43,771 bases of DNA from NCBI GenBank assembly GCA_016794445.1, contig JAEUKC010000395.1, forward strand, positions 1 to 43,771, given 5' to 3'. The DNA comes from JADJMO01 sp016794445 (GTDB lineage: Bacteria > Myxococcota_A > Polyangia > Polyangiales > JADJMO01). Positions 33,628 through 42,189 of this stretch are shown here, piece after piece. Below the pieces are notes generated by a model that was not told the origin of the DNA, ran no database searches, and saw nothing but the letters and a program-made list of their open reading frames with translations. Positions within the stretch are counted from its first letter, which is position 1; every line of letters starts with the position of its first letter. The position numbers and the translations under genes were made by a program.

Positions 33628-33938
33628 AGCTCCGCCCCGCACTTGCCGCACGTGGTGGCCTTCTCGTCCTCGAGGGCGCCGCACGCGCGGCACCGGACCT
33701 TGACGATCTCCCGGGCCGCGACCGAAGGCGGCCCAGCATCGCTCACCACCGCGGCGATCGAGCTCGGGCCCTCGGTGGCGCGGCTCTCGGCGAGCAGCCG
33801 CTCGCGCTCCTCGTACAGGGCCGCCATGCGCTCCTCGCGCGCCTGACGACGGCGCTCGTCGGCCTTGCCGGCGAGGATCCGCAGGACGAACCAGGCGACG
33901 CCGAGCGCGCCCAGCAGCAACACCATGTTGGTGCTCAT
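33624..33938 (-). CDS. small membrane protein with C-terminal zinc ribbon
   Basis: A 104-residue protein. One N-terminal transmembrane helix (about residues 5-20, VLLLGALGVAWFVLRIL) is followed by a charged coiled-coil-like stretch rich in Arg and Glu (23-50). The C-terminal zinc ribbon is CRACGALEDEKATTCGKCG. The tail should lie in the cytoplasm. It overlaps the downstream HAD gene by four bases. A TAGCCT box formed in part by the previous gene's stop lies ten bases before the ATG. Function unknown. Confidence 0.72.
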   Translation of the reverse strand: MSTNMVLLLGALGVAWFVLRILAGKADERRRQAREERMAALYEERERLLAESRATEGPSSIAAVVSDAGPPSVAAREIVKVRCRACGALEDEKATTCGKCGAEL

Positions 33939-33951
33939 GAGGCGGCGGAGG

Positions 33952-34896
33952 CTAGGGCGAAGGAGGGCGCGCCACCACCCTGCCGTGATGGTGCTCGACG
34001 ACGACACCCTCGAACGACCAGCGGGAAGCCTCGCGGACGAACGCGCGGTGGAGCGCCTCGGTCGTGAACCGCGCGAGGAGGCGGAGGCACATCGGCGATT
34101 CACGCACGAGCTCGACCCTGCGGGCGCGCGGGACCGGAAGCGTGAGCAACCGATCGAGCGCCGCGGCCGCGCCCGTGAAGACGACCTCGTGCAGGATCGG
34201 CCCTCGCTTGGCGCTCGCGAAGGCCTCGGCGAGCGTGGTGAGGTCGGCGAAGAGGAGATCGCACGCGCCGAGCGCCGGCGCCACGCCACCCTCGCGCCCG
34301 ATCCAGCAGGTGGCGACGCCGCGCATGGCCGCGGGCGCGAGGTCGTCGTCGTCCCATGCCGAGACGTGCAGCCAGCGATCGCGCGAGAATCCGGCGGCCT
34401 CGACGAGCGCGACCGCGCCGTCCCAGGCAGGATCGGTCGGCTTGTACGCGCCGAGCTCCTCGGCGGTGACGCAGACGTCCCAGGGGACGCCGAGCTGCCG
34501 GGACACGTCGAGCTGGTGGACCGCGTCGCAGTTGCTGACCACCCCGATGGCGACGCACTGCGAGAGCAGCCCCATCGCCTCGCGCACGTCCGGGAACAGG
34601 GGCAGCTCGCCGAAACGGCGGGCGAAGGCGGCGTGCGTCTCGGCGGGCAGATCGGGGGCGACCGCCGCTGCCACCTGCTCGAGCAGCTGGCGATAGGGGA
34701 TGAACGCCGCGCCGCGTCGGTGGGGGCGCTGCCGCAGCTCGCACTCGTTCCGGAACTGCGGCATCCGCTCGGGGCCGACGCCGAGCTCCGCGAGCCCGGC
34801 CGTCCAGTCCACGAGCGTGCCGAAGCAGTCGAAGGTGACGAGATCCACGCCCCCGAGCAGGGCGTCGAAAGGTCCTCGGGCGTCGGGGCCGTCCAT
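33952..34896 (-). CDS. HAD type II haloacid-dehalogenase-like hydrolase with C-terminal extension
   Basis: A 314-residue protein. Residues 18-225 form a HAD domain: motif I VTFDCFGTLVDW, motif II VVSNCDAVH, motif III Lys in YKPTDPAWDG, motif IV VSAWDDDDLAPA. The first motif (Asp-x-Phe-Gly-Thr-Leu) is like L-2-haloacid dehalogenases and related phosphatases. About 75 additional residues with a basic, HHH-containing end (VVVEHHHGRVV) follow the HAD core and match nothing I know. It is the first gene of the HAD/zinc-ribbon/HAD operon, with TACCTT 13 bases before the ATG. Confidence 0.85.
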   Translation of the reverse strand: MDGPDARGPFDALLGGVDLVTFDCFGTLVDWTAGLAELGVGPERMPQFRNECELRQRPHRRGAAFIPYRQLLEQVAAAVAPDLPAETHAAFARRFGELPLFPDVREAMGLLSQCVAIGVVSNCDAVHQLDVSRQLGVPWDVCVTAEELGAYKPTDPAWDGAVALVEAAGFSRDRWLHVSAWDDDDLAPAAMRGVATCWIGREGGVAPALGACDLLFADLTTLAEAFASAKRGPILHEVVFTGAAAALDRLLTLPVPRARRVELVRESPMCLRLLARFTTEALHRAFVREASRWSFEGVVVEHHHGRVVARPPSP

Positions 34897-34946
34897 GCGA
34901 AGGGGCGGCAAGGTAGCGTTGATTGGGCGGGAGGGGTCGTCCGTCG

Positions 34947-34952
34947 TACGCT
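34947..34952 (+). promoter_or_regulatory. -10 box (TACGCT) of the lipoprotein gene at 34960
   Basis: TACGCT ends seven bases before the GTG at 34960. No Shine-Dalgarno sequence fits. Confidence 0.45.
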
Positions 34953-34959
34953 GGGAGAG

Positions 34960-35712
34960 GTGATCGGAGTGCACGACTCGCTGCCACGCCTGGGCCTTGC
35001 CCTGCTGCCCCTCGGGCTGTGGGCGGCGTGCGTGCCCACCCGACCGTCGGCGCCCACCCCCGCCGTGGTCGCGGCGAGCCCGCGCGGGTCCGGCGCGGGG
35101 CCCGATCTGCGGGGCCCGAAGAGCGACCACCCCGACGCGCTCGGCCGCCTGCTCGACGCGCCGTGGGGCGGTCGCAGCGACAAGCGCCGCACGATGACCT
35201 TCGCCTTGCCCGATGCCGCCAACTGGACCCACGTGCGCTACTACGGCATCACCACGCTCGCCGGGTACCGCTACGGGCCCGATCACCACGTCGCGCTCGC
35301 GGCCTTCGCCTTCGAGCCCAAGTCCAAGCCAGCCACGCTCGCGGGCTGCGTGGAGAAGTTCCAGAGCTGGGGCGACAAGCGCGCCAAGGACTTCGACATC
35401 CTGGTCGGCGACGCGCGCGTGGAGTCGATCGCGTGGCCACCCGCGGCCCCCAAGCCCGGCGGCGCCAAGGTGTTCGTGCTCGACGCCGAGCGCCGGTCGC
35501 TCTTCGGCAACAAGAAGTACGCGGCCGCCTACGCGATCTACCAGGCCTGGGACGACGCCTGCCTCGGCGTCGGGTTCGCGGTCCCCGAGAAGGACGCCGA
35601 GGGCGAGGCCCGCGCGGTCCGCGACAAGCTCGTGCGCGACACCCTGCCGACGATCACCGTGCGGGCGGGCGCCGGTGCCCTCGCGCTGGAGGCCAAGAGC
35701 GACGTCGACTAG
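34960..35712 (+). CDS. lipoprotein of unknown function (250 aa)
   Basis: A 250-residue protein. The signal peptide ends at a lipobox-like Trp-Ala-Ala-Cys24. After a Pro/Ala-rich linker comes an alpha/beta domain with many aromatic residues (WTHVRYYG, YRYGPDHHVALAAF, FQSWGDKRAKDFDI, YAIYQAWDDACLGVGFAVP). Two Cys residues (in AGCVEKF and DACLG) could form a disulfide. I do not recognise the family. It may share a transcript with the S9 peptidase, though that gene also has its own box. Confidence 0.7.
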   Translation: MIGVHDSLPRLGLALLPLGLWAACVPTRPSAPTPAVVAASPRGSGAGPDLRGPKSDHPDALGRLLDAPWGGRSDKRRTMTFALPDAANWTHVRYYGITTLAGYRYGPDHHVALAAFAFEPKSKPATLAGCVEKFQSWGDKRAKDFDILVGDARVESIAWPPAAPKPGGAKVFVLDAERRSLFGNKKYAAAYAIYQAWDDACLGVGFAVPEKDAEGEARAVRDKLVRDTLPTITVRAGAGALALEAKSDVD

Positions 35713-35715
35713 GGT
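35710..35715 (+). promoter_or_regulatory. -10 box (TAGGGT) of the S9 peptidase gene, overlapping the preceding stop
   Basis: The TAG stop at 35710-35712 forms part of TAGGGT, which ends eight bases before the ATG at 35724. Confidence 0.45.
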
Positions 35716-35723
35716 CGCGGGCG

Positions 35724-37775
35724 ATGCACCGCTCCTCCCTCGTCACGGGGCTCTTCTTCACGGGCCTCACGGGCCTCACGAGCTTGCTCGCCCTCGGTTG
35801 TCCCGGCCCCGCGAAGCAGCCGGCCTGCGAGGCGTGCGCGCCGTGGCAGGCCCCGCCGCTCGGGGCGATGCCGAGCGCCTCGACGAGCGCGAGCGTGGCG
35901 GCGGCGCGCCCTCCCGCGCCGACGCCCAAGCCGTCCCCGTACACGCTGGAGCAGCTCCTCGACGTCAAGCGCGCCGTCGCGCCCCGCGCGCTCGACGACG
36001 ACCGCATGTTGTTCCTCTCGGACGTGACCGGCACCTACCAGCTCGCCAAGGTCGGCGAGGGCGGCAAGACGCAGACGATCACGGCGTTCCCGGACCGGGT
36101 GTCCAGCTACCGCGTCGCGCCCGGTGGCAAGCGCCTCGTGTTCCTCAAGGACGCGGGTGGCGACGAGAACGACCAGATCTTCGCGCTCCCGCTGGACGGC
36201 GGCGACGCGGTCGCGCTGACCGCGAGCCCCAAGGTCAAGCACACGCTCCCCTGCTTCGACCCCGCCGGCAAGAAGCTCGCGTTCACCTCCAACGCGCGCA
36301 ACGGCAAGGACATGGACCTCTACGTCGAGGCCTTCACCGGCGCGGCGCCCAAGTCCCTCGATCGCAAGCCCACGCTCGAGCTCGCCGGCAACCACGCGGT
36401 GACCGATTTCCGCGGCAACCAGGTGCTCGTGGTCGAGGCGCGCTCCAACGTCGACCAGGACGTGTGGATCCTCGATCTCGTGTCCAAGAAGCGCACCCTG
36501 CTCACCAAACACGTCGGCGACGAGCGGTGGGAGTCGCCGCGGTTCTCGCGGGACGGCAAGGTGGTCTTCGCCCTCTCCGACCGCGGCCGCGAGTTCGTCA
36601 GCCTGCTCGCGATCGACGTGGCGACGCAGAAGGCCGAGGTGGTGGTCGCCGAGGACCACGACCTCGCGACGCTCGCCCTGCCGCGGTGGGACGGCGCGCC
36701 GCCCAAGGGGCCCAAGGGCAAGCCCGCCTTCGAGGACCTGATCGTCTACGGCATCAACGTCGACGGCACCGAGTCGCTCGCGATCCTCGAGCTCGACGAC
36801 AAGCGCCACGAGGTGCGTCGCATGACCCCCAAGCTCAAGGGCGTCATCGGCGCGCTCGACGTGGCGGCGAGCGGCAAGGCGGCGTTCGTGGCGATCGAGT
36901 CGGCGGCGAGCCCGCCCGAGATCCACCGCATCGACCTGCGCACCGGCGAGACCACCAAGAAGACGAATTCGGACCACAAGGGCGTGGAGGAGGCGGCGCT
37001 CTACAAGGAGCAGTCGCTCAGCTGCACGTCGTTCGACGGCAAGAAGATCCAGTATTTCTTCTACGGCCAGACGGGGCCGGGCCGCTGGCCGGTGGTGGTC
37101 AACGTGCACGGTGGCCCCGAGGCCCAGGCGCAGCCCGGCTTCTCGGCGATCACCCAGTACCTCGCGCTCGCGGGCTACCACGTCGCGCAGCCGAACGTGC
37201 GTGGGTCGCTCGGGTTCGGCAAATCGTTCGCGCACCTCGACGACAAGGAGAAGCGCGAGGACTCGGTGAAGGACCTGAGCGCCATCGGCAAGTGCCTCGC
37301 CGAGCGCCCCGACGTCGACGCCTACCGCATCGCCCTCTACGGCGGCAGCTACGGCGGCTACATGGTGCTCGCCGGTCTCACGCTGTTCCCCGAGCAGTGG
37401 GCGGCTGGGGTCGACGTGGTCGGCATCGCGAACTTCCGCACGTTCCTCGAGCAGACGGCGCCCTACCGCCGCGCGCTCCGCGAGGCCGAATACGGCTCGC
37501 TCGACAAGGACGGCCCGCTCCTCGACGCGATCAGCCCGATCCACAAGGTCGACAAGATCAAGGCGCCGCTGATGGTGATCCACGGCACCCGCGATCCGCG
37601 CGTGCCCATCGGCGAGGCGGTGCAGATCACCAAGGCCCTCGAGAAGCGCGGGCTGCCGGTGCAGCTCCTGACGTTCGACGACGAGGGCCACGGCCTCTCG
37701 AAGCTCAAGAACCGGCTGGTCGCCTTCCCGGCGATGATCGCGTTCCTCGAGCAGCACGTCCGACTGCGCAAGTGA
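35724..37775 (+). CDS. S9 prolyl-oligopeptidase-family peptidase lipoprotein
   Basis: A 683-residue secreted serine peptidase. Lipobox Ala-Leu-Gly-Cys26, then a second Cys-rich bit (CEACAPW) and a Pro/Ala linker. Residues 90-420 are the beta-propeller with repeated SPRFSRDGKVVFALSDR-like blades, shown here in short form. The alpha/beta-hydrolase domain follows: VVVNVHGGPEAQ near 450, the nucleophile motif GGSYGG (Ser near 541), Asp in GTRDPRVP (about 625) and His in DDEGHG (about 656). It should cleave short peptides after Pro or a related residue in the envelope. Dipeptidyl- or acylaminoacyl-peptidase activity is equally possible. Confidence 0.92.
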   Translation: MHRSSLVTGLFFTGLTGLTSLLALGCPGPAKQPACEACAPWQAPPLGAMPSASTSASVAAARPPAPTPKPSPYTLEQLLDVKRAVAPRALDDDRMLFLSDVTGTYQLAKVGEGGKTQTITAFPDRVSSYRVAPGGKRLVFLKDAGGDENDQIFALPLDGGDAVALTASPKVKHTLPCFDPAGKKLAFTSNARNGKDMDLYVEAFTGAAPKSLDRKPTLELAGNHAVTDFRGNQVLVVEARSNVDQDVWILDLVSKKRTLLTKHVGDERWESPRFSRDGKVVFALSDRGREFVSLLAIDVATQKAEVVVAEDHDLATLALPRWDGAPPKGPKGKPAFEDLIVYGINVDGTESLAILELDDKRHEVRRMTPKLKGVIGALDVAASGKAAFVAIESAASPPEIHRIDLRTGETTKKTNSDHKGVEEAALYKEQSLSCTSFDGKKIQYFFYGQTGPGRWPVVVNVHGGPEAQAQPGFSAITQYLALAGYHVAQPNVRGSLGFGKSFAHLDDKEKREDSVKDLSAIGKCLAERPDVDAYRIALYGGSYGGYMVLAGLTLFPEQWAAGVDVVGIANFRTFLEQTAPYRRALREAEYGSLDKDGPLLDAISPIHKVDKIKAPLMVIHGTRDPRVPIGEAVQITKALEKRGLPVQLLTFDDEGHGLSKLKNRLVAFPAMIAFLEQHVRLRK

Positions 37776-37790
37776 GCGTCGGCGGTCGGG

Positions 37791-38801
37791 TCACTTCACC
37801 ACGATCACGCCGACGTCGGCCTTGTAGGCGCGGAAGCCCTTGGCGATGCCGTTCGCGCACCCGGTCTCGAGCTGGAACGAGGCCGTGATGCGGTGGACGC
37901 CGGCGGACGAGGGCGCCTTCACGCTGAAGGTGGCGCCCGTGGTCGTCGCGCCCGGCCACGCCCCCGGAGACCAGTCATACGCGCACGCGGTCGGGCTGCC
38001 GACCCCGACGAGCACCTGCATGCGGCACGACGGGCAGCCCGGGTTGTTCCAGGCCTGCACGTTGGCCGTGCCAGAGACCGTGGCGCCTGGCGAGACCACC
38101 ACCACGGGGCCGGCGCTGTTCAGGCTCACCTTCTCGACGATGAAGGCGTAGCGGGACTGCTCGCCGGCATCGACGGTGACGCCCTGCGTGTGGGTGGCCT
38201 CCTTGGCGCCGGTGTCGGCGAACCAGCGGAGCGAGCCGGTGCCCGGGAGGAAGATGTCGGCGGGGTTCGACTTCGACGACGAGGTGCCGCTCGGCGCGGA
38301 GCCGTCGGTCGTGAAGAAGATCTTCGCCGTGGCCTCGCTGTCGACGGTGAAGGTGATCGACCGCGCGAAGCCCTCGCCGCCGGCGTAGGGCAAGGGCGAC
38401 AGGAAGCTCCTGGTCGGTGCGACGCACGCGCCCGCGGCGCAGGTCTCGCCGGCGCCGCACGTGCCCGTCTTGCAGGTGCCACCGCACCCGTCCGGCGCGC
38501 CGCACGCGCCGGTGCAGCTCGGGGTGCAGCCGGTGTCGTCCTTGGGGAAGATCGTGTCCGGCGCGACGTCGGGGGGAACCGTGCCCGTGTCGGTCGTGGC
38601 GTCGCCGCCGCCGGTCTCCTCGAGGGGTGCCGCGTCGTCGCCCGTCTCGCCCGCGTCGTCGTCGCCCGCTTCGGGTGTGGGCTTGCCGTCCGGGTAGTCG
38701 ACGCCGTCCTCGGCGCCGCCGATGGCGCAACCACCGAGGAGCGCGAGCCCACCGAGGGCGACACAGACCAGCGAGATCAGACGAACCCGTGGGCCTCGCA
38801 T
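37791..38801 (-). CDS. lipoprotein with Cys-rich linker and chitobiase-C-like domain
   Basis: A 336-residue lipoprotein, lipobox Leu-Gly-Gly-Cys25, followed by an acidic Asp/Gly/Thr linker. A Cys-rich segment (about residues 90-130, ten Cys in short Gly-rich spacing) resembles small disulfide modules found in many myxobacterial surface proteins. The AKIFFTTDGSAPSGTSS strand is like the chitobiase/beta-hexosaminidase C-terminal domain. The last 120 residues look like a beta-sandwich (YAFIVEKVSLNSAG, CPSCRMQVLVGVGS). No catalytic site is seen, so a binding or structural surface role is more likely. TATTCT ends seven bases before the ATG. Confidence 0.78.
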   Translation of the reverse strand: MRGPRVRLISLVCVALGGLALLGGCAIGGAEDGVDYPDGKPTPEAGDDDAGETGDDAAPLEETGGGDATTDTGTVPPDVAPDTIFPKDDTGCTPSCTGACGAPDGCGGTCKTGTCGAGETCAAGACVAPTRSFLSPLPYAGGEGFARSITFTVDSEATAKIFFTTDGSAPSGTSSSKSNPADIFLPGTGSLRWFADTGAKEATHTQGVTVDAGEQSRYAFIVEKVSLNSAGPVVVVSPGATVSGTANVQAWNNPGCPSCRMQVLVGVGSPTACAYDWSPGAWPGATTTGATFSVKAPSSAGVHRITASFQLETGCANGIAKGFRAYKADVGVIVVK

Positions 38802-38808
38802 CGCCTGG

Positions 38809-38814
38809 AGAATA
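38809..38814 (-). promoter_or_regulatory. -10 box (TATTCT) of the Cys-rich lipoprotein gene
   Basis: TATTCT ends seven bases before the ATG at 38801. It lies just behind two hairpins that follow the transporter gene. Confidence 0.5.
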
Positions 38815-38819
38815 GCAGG

Positions 38820-38853
38820 CCTTGCTGCGAAGCAAGGGTCACACGCGCGTGAC
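38820..38853 (-). terminator. two adjacent hairpins behind the MFS transporter gene
   Basis: CCTTGCT-GCGA-AGCAAGG (38820-38837; GNRA-type loop on the + strand) and GTCAC-ACGCGC-GTGAC (38838-38853). They lie between the transporter stop (38884) and the next promoter on the same strand. There is no T-run, so a factor-independent terminator is uncertain. Confidence 0.4.
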
Positions 38854-38883
38854 GCTGCTCTCGGCGCTGGCGACCAAGGCGAA

Positions 38884-40209
38884 TCAGTGCCCGCCGTCGG
38901 CGCCCGGCTTGGCCTTCCAGATGAGCAGCATCAGCAGCGCGCCGCCCGCCGAGAACGGGATGAGCGACCAGGTCCAGATGCCCCAGTGGTACTTCACGAG
39001 GAGCCGCCCGAGCCAGATGCCGGTGAGCCCGCTCGCGATGTACTGGACGCCGTCGAGGAGGCCCGTGGCGGTGGCCGCGGCCTTCTTGCCGCCGAAGTCC
39101 GCGCTCGCGGTCCCCGACAGCATGCCGTGCACGCCGAAGATCCACATGCACGAGAAGCCGATCATGAACGCGGCCATGCCCGCGCTCTTCACCTGGCCGA
39201 GGACGATCAGCGAGGCGATCTGGCCGAGGTAGAAGATGAACGCGACCGGCGGGCGCCGCGAGTCGAAGAGCCGGTCGCTCATCCACCCGCAGAGGAGGCC
39301 GCCGCAGATCCCGCCGAGGGTGATGCCGGCGCCGCTCCACGACTGGATCGACGACCCCACCTTCACGTGGTGGACCTCGTCGAGGAACTCGATGTTGTAG
39401 AGGAGCAGGCCTTGCCGCACGAACCCGGTGCAGAACTCGGCGAGCATGATCACCCGGATGATCGGGTGCCGCAGCACGACCCCGAGCACCTTGCGCATCG
39501 AGACCTTCTCCTCGGGCGCGGCTCGGTCTTCACCCTCGATCTTGGGCGCGACGCCCGCGGCCTTGGGGCTGTTCTGGACGAACTTCGCGTCCACGAGGAA
39601 GAGCAGGAAGATGATCGCCGCGGGCAGCAGGAACACCGACGAGAAGGCCAGGGGACCCACGCCGAACGCCGCCTTGGACCACCCGAGGACCTTGCCGCCG
39701 AGGGTCATGGCGAGGGCGTAGCCGCTCGAGATGAAGATCCCGAACAAGCCGCCCATCACGCCGCGCTCGCGCACCTCGAACCACGCCGCGTTGACCTTCA
39801 CCACGCTGACCGCGCCGAAGGACTGGAAGTACATGCAGAGCGCATAGAGCACGCTCATGCCCACCACGAGGTGGCTCGCCCACATGCGCAGGAACAGCAG
39901 ACCGACGATGAGGTTCATCGTCGCCGCGCCGAACGCGCCGACGAGGATCGCGCGCCGCCCGCCCAGCTTGTCGGTGAGCGGTCCGTTGACCATCACGCTG
40001 GCGGCGTACGTCCAGAACCCCGCGGTCGCGATGGCGCCGATCTGGGCCTTGTCGAGGTGGTAGTACTTCCCGAGGTCACCCTTGACGACGTTGAAGTTGT
40101 ACCGGCCCATGTAGAACGCCGCGTACGTGAGGCCGAGGGGCACCCAGTTGAGCAAGCGGCGCCGGCGATATTCGGCGCTGTGGCGCGGCATCTCCGCGTC
40201 GGTCGACAT
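38884..40209 (-). CDS. MFS transporter of the organophosphate:phosphate antiporter family (GlpT/UhpT/UhpC-like)
   Basis: A 441-residue twelve-helix transporter. Family features are the early YAAFYMGRYNFNVVKGDLG, the GPLTDKLGGRRAILVGAFG loop between helices 2 and 3, FQSFGAVSVVKVNAAWF, and the second-half loop GWMSDRLFDSRRPP. Homologues exchange glycerol-3-phosphate or hexose-6-phosphate for phosphate, or sense it (UhpC). The substrate cannot be read from sequence alone. It is a single gene between promoterless-looking flanks. No TANNNT box is found close to its ATG. Confidence 0.9.
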   Translation of the reverse strand: MSTDAEMPRHSAEYRRRRLLNWVPLGLTYAAFYMGRYNFNVVKGDLGKYYHLDKAQIGAIATAGFWTYAASVMVNGPLTDKLGGRRAILVGAFGAATMNLIVGLLFLRMWASHLVVGMSVLYALCMYFQSFGAVSVVKVNAAWFEVRERGVMGGLFGIFISSGYALAMTLGGKVLGWSKAAFGVGPLAFSSVFLLPAAIIFLLFLVDAKFVQNSPKAAGVAPKIEGEDRAAPEEKVSMRKVLGVVLRHPIIRVIMLAEFCTGFVRQGLLLYNIEFLDEVHHVKVGSSIQSWSGAGITLGGICGGLLCGWMSDRLFDSRRPPVAFIFYLGQIASLIVLGQVKSAGMAAFMIGFSCMWIFGVHGMLSGTASADFGGKKAAATATGLLDGVQYIASGLTGIWLGRLLVKYHWGIWTWSLIPFSAGGALLMLLIWKAKPGADGGH

Positions 40210-40270
40210 CGAGGTGCGGCATGTTCATCGATCTCGCGGCCGATTGCGAGGGGTTCACGCAAACGTCACG

Positions 40271-41206
40271 TCAGGGGGTGCAGGTCAGGATGTCGTCGCG
40301 GGTGGTCGCCGGCTTTCCGTCGGGCGTGAACCGCGCGAGGCGACCGCCGAGGAAGTCGATCGTGAGGCCCAGCGGCTTGGCGCGGAGCGCGTCGCCCACG
40401 ACCACCCCCGTGCGGGCGTAGCGGACGGAGCCGCCGGTCTCCGGGCACTTGTCGCGCGGGAGCTTCGGGCAGCGCCGGTAGTTGGTGATGGTGTTGACGA
40501 GCGAGAAGGTCGTGGCCCCGCCGCCGAGCGAGAAGTCGGTCTTCCAGCTCGCCTTGGGGATTCCGAGGCAACCGTCGGCGCCCGTGACGACCTGGTAGAG
40601 CACGTCGTGCGTGAGGGTGCCCCCGAGGCCGCGCGTCTTGTCGACGGGATCGACGCGAGCCGGGCGCTCCAGCGAGAACTTGCCGCTGTAGGTCACCTCG
40701 CTCCCGCCCGGCAGCGGCGTGATCTTGATGACGATGGGGTCGACGAACGTGAGGTTCAGCTTCACGAGGTTCGGTCGCACGACGATCGAGCCCGTGGCCG
40801 TGAGCGTCATGGAGAGCGTGCCACCCACCAGCCCGAACTCGGCCTGCAGCGTGCCGCTGACCACGTCGAGCTCGCCGCGCGGGTCGACGCAATCGACGAA
40901 CACGTACTCCACCTTGGTGGTGGTCACGAGCTTGTTGGTCATGCAGCCCTTGGCGAGGTCCACGGTCGCCGACTTGGTGGCTGCGTCCTCGGCGGTGGTG
41001 GGCCAGGCCTTCGGCAAGAAGAACGGGCGCAGCGGGATGCCGACGAAGCTCGACGCCGTGTCGGCCTGCTGCTTCGCGTCCTCGCCGTCGCTGTTCAGGG
41101 CGGCCTCGTCGCTCGTGAGCGGAGGGTTGCCGACCCCGGTGCTGTCCTGCGCCGTGCCGCACGCCCCCAACAGCAACGTCGAAAGGAGTGACCACCGCGT
41201 GTTCAT
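40271..41206 (-). CDS. lipoprotein partner of the TIGR02147 regulator
   Basis: A 311-residue lipoprotein, lipobox Leu-Gly-Ala-Cys16, continuing into a GVGNPP motif that I recall from lipoproteins paired with TIGR02147 genes. The mature chain is beta-rich (TLSMTLTATGSIVV, LNLTFVDPIVIKI, LSLERPARV-like strands) with three Cys pairs. It has no catalytic motif. It starts two bases after the regulator's stop. Its Shine-Dalgarno AGGAGG (41214-41219) overlaps the regulator's last codons, so its translation probably depends on ribosomes finishing the upstream gene. Confidence 0.75.
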   Translation of the reverse strand: MNTRWSLLSTLLLGACGTAQDSTGVGNPPLTSDEAALNSDGEDAKQQADTASSFVGIPLRPFFLPKAWPTTAEDAATKSATVDLAKGCMTNKLVTTTKVEYVFVDCVDPRGELDVVSGTLQAEFGLVGGTLSMTLTATGSIVVRPNLVKLNLTFVDPIVIKITPLPGGSEVTYSGKFSLERPARVDPVDKTRGLGGTLTHDVLYQVVTGADGCLGIPKASWKTDFSLGGGATTFSLVNTITNYRRCPKLPRDKCPETGGSVRYARTGVVVGDALRAKPLGLTIDFLGGRLARFTPDGKPATTRDDILTCTP

Positions 41207-41208
41207 GT

Positions 41209-42099
41209 TCAATCCTCCTCCCCCGGGATGGCCGAGAGGGGAAACCACTGGATGTTGAGCTGATAGACCACCGTGCCCACCGTGTCGGCGTCGCAGATCT
41301 GGGTGAGCTCTTCGCGGAACTTGTGGATGCGATCCTTGACGATGGCGGCGGTCTCCGGGGTCACGCACACCGTGAGCGCCGCGAGGTCGCGGTGGATCGC
41401 CTTGACCGTCTCGATCGAATCGCTCGCGCGCTCGAGCATCTGGCGGTGGAAGTTGCGGGCGCCGAGCGAGCGCACCTGGTGGTCCGTCGTGAGCGTGGGC
41501 TCGCCGCGCACCACGCGCCCGGTGCCGGCCTCCCGCACCAAGAGCCCGAGCGAGAGCAGCAGATCGAGGGCGCCCCCGGCCTCGGTCGGCGTGATCTTCG
41601 GCCGCAGGTTGGCCGCGATCCACTTGGGGTTCTCCTTGAAGTCGGGCCGCGCCGCGAGCTCTCGCACGGCCGGGTAATACCAGTGCGAGAGGTACTTGAA
41701 GAGGTCGCCGTCGATCCGCTTGGCCATGCGGAACCGGCGCGACGCGCTGATGCGCTCGAAGGCCCGGTTCTTCTCGGCGACGGTGTCGGCCTGGTTGAAG
41801 GTGACGAGGTCGCCGAAGAACGAGCTCGCCTCGCCGGTCAGGCCGAGCGCCTTGACGAACTTGGGCACCGTCTCGGGGCCGAGGTTGCGCTCGCCGTCCA
41901 TCACGAGCTTCAGGAAGTTCGGCGACTTGAGCCCTGCCTGCCGCGAGAAGAACCGGTGCGAGAAGGCGGGCTTGCGCTCCTTCTCCGCCGCGTAGTGGGC
42001 GCGCAGGTAGGCGCGGTAGTCGAGGAACTCGAAGACGTTGACGGCGGCGGGGCGCTCCTTGGCACCCTCGGGCTTCGCCTCGCCGTCCTTGCTCGCCAT
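41209..42099 (-). CDS. TIGR02147 family protein (putative regulator)
   Basis: A 296-residue helical protein. Family hallmarks are the N-terminal VFEFLDYRAYLRAHYAAEK, HRFFSRQAGLKSPNFLKLVMDGERN with a winged-helix-like pattern (about 45-70), LTGEASSFFGDLVTFNQA, and the C-terminal helical bundle with an IKDRIHKFREEL stretch. These proteins are common in Fibrobacteres and myxobacteria and appear to be DNA-binding regulators of adjacent lipoproteins, with function not established. A degenerate TATCAA box ends seven bases before the ATG. A palindromic site lies about 55 bases upstream. Confidence 0.87.
   Translation of the reverse strand: MASKDGEAKPEGAKERPAAVNVFEFLDYRAYLRAHYAAEKERKPAFSHRFFSRQAGLKSPNFLKLVMDGERNLGPETVPKFVKALGLTGEASSFFGDLVTFNQADTVAEKNRAFERISASRRFRMAKRIDGDLFKYLSHWYYPAVRELAARPDFKENPKWIAANLRPKITPTEAGGALDLLLSLGLLVREAGTGRVVRGEPTLTTDHQVRSLGARNFHRQMLERASDSIETVKAIHRDLAALTVCVTPETAAIVKDRIHKFREELTQICDADTVGTVVYQLNIQWFPLSAIPGEED
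41214..41219 (-). promoter_or_regulatory. strong Shine-Dalgarno (AGGAGG) inside the end of the regulator gene
   Basis: It is seven bases before the lipoprotein ATG at 41206 and is formed from the GAG-GAG-GAT codons and the TGA stop of the regulator. This supports translational coupling. Confidence 0.75.
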
Positions 42100-42151
42100 G
42101 CCTTCATTGATACGGCACCGCGGCCGCCCATGCCAGCGGCCGGGGACACAT

Positions 42152-42174
42152 TCCGTATACGCTCCGAATACGGA
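42152..42174. promoter_or_regulatory. candidate operator upstream of the TIGR02147 gene
   Basis: Inverted repeat TCCGTAT-N9-ATACGGA, containing the palindrome CGTATACG (42154-42161). It lies 53 bases before the ATG at 42099, so it could be bound by the regulator itself or be part of its promoter. Confidence 0.5.
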
Positions 42175-42189
42175 GAGGCTTGATTTTCA

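Noticed and set aside
38820..38853. Confident intrinsic terminator
   Set aside because: The hairpins are good but no T-run follows on either strand; kept only as a tentative terminator.
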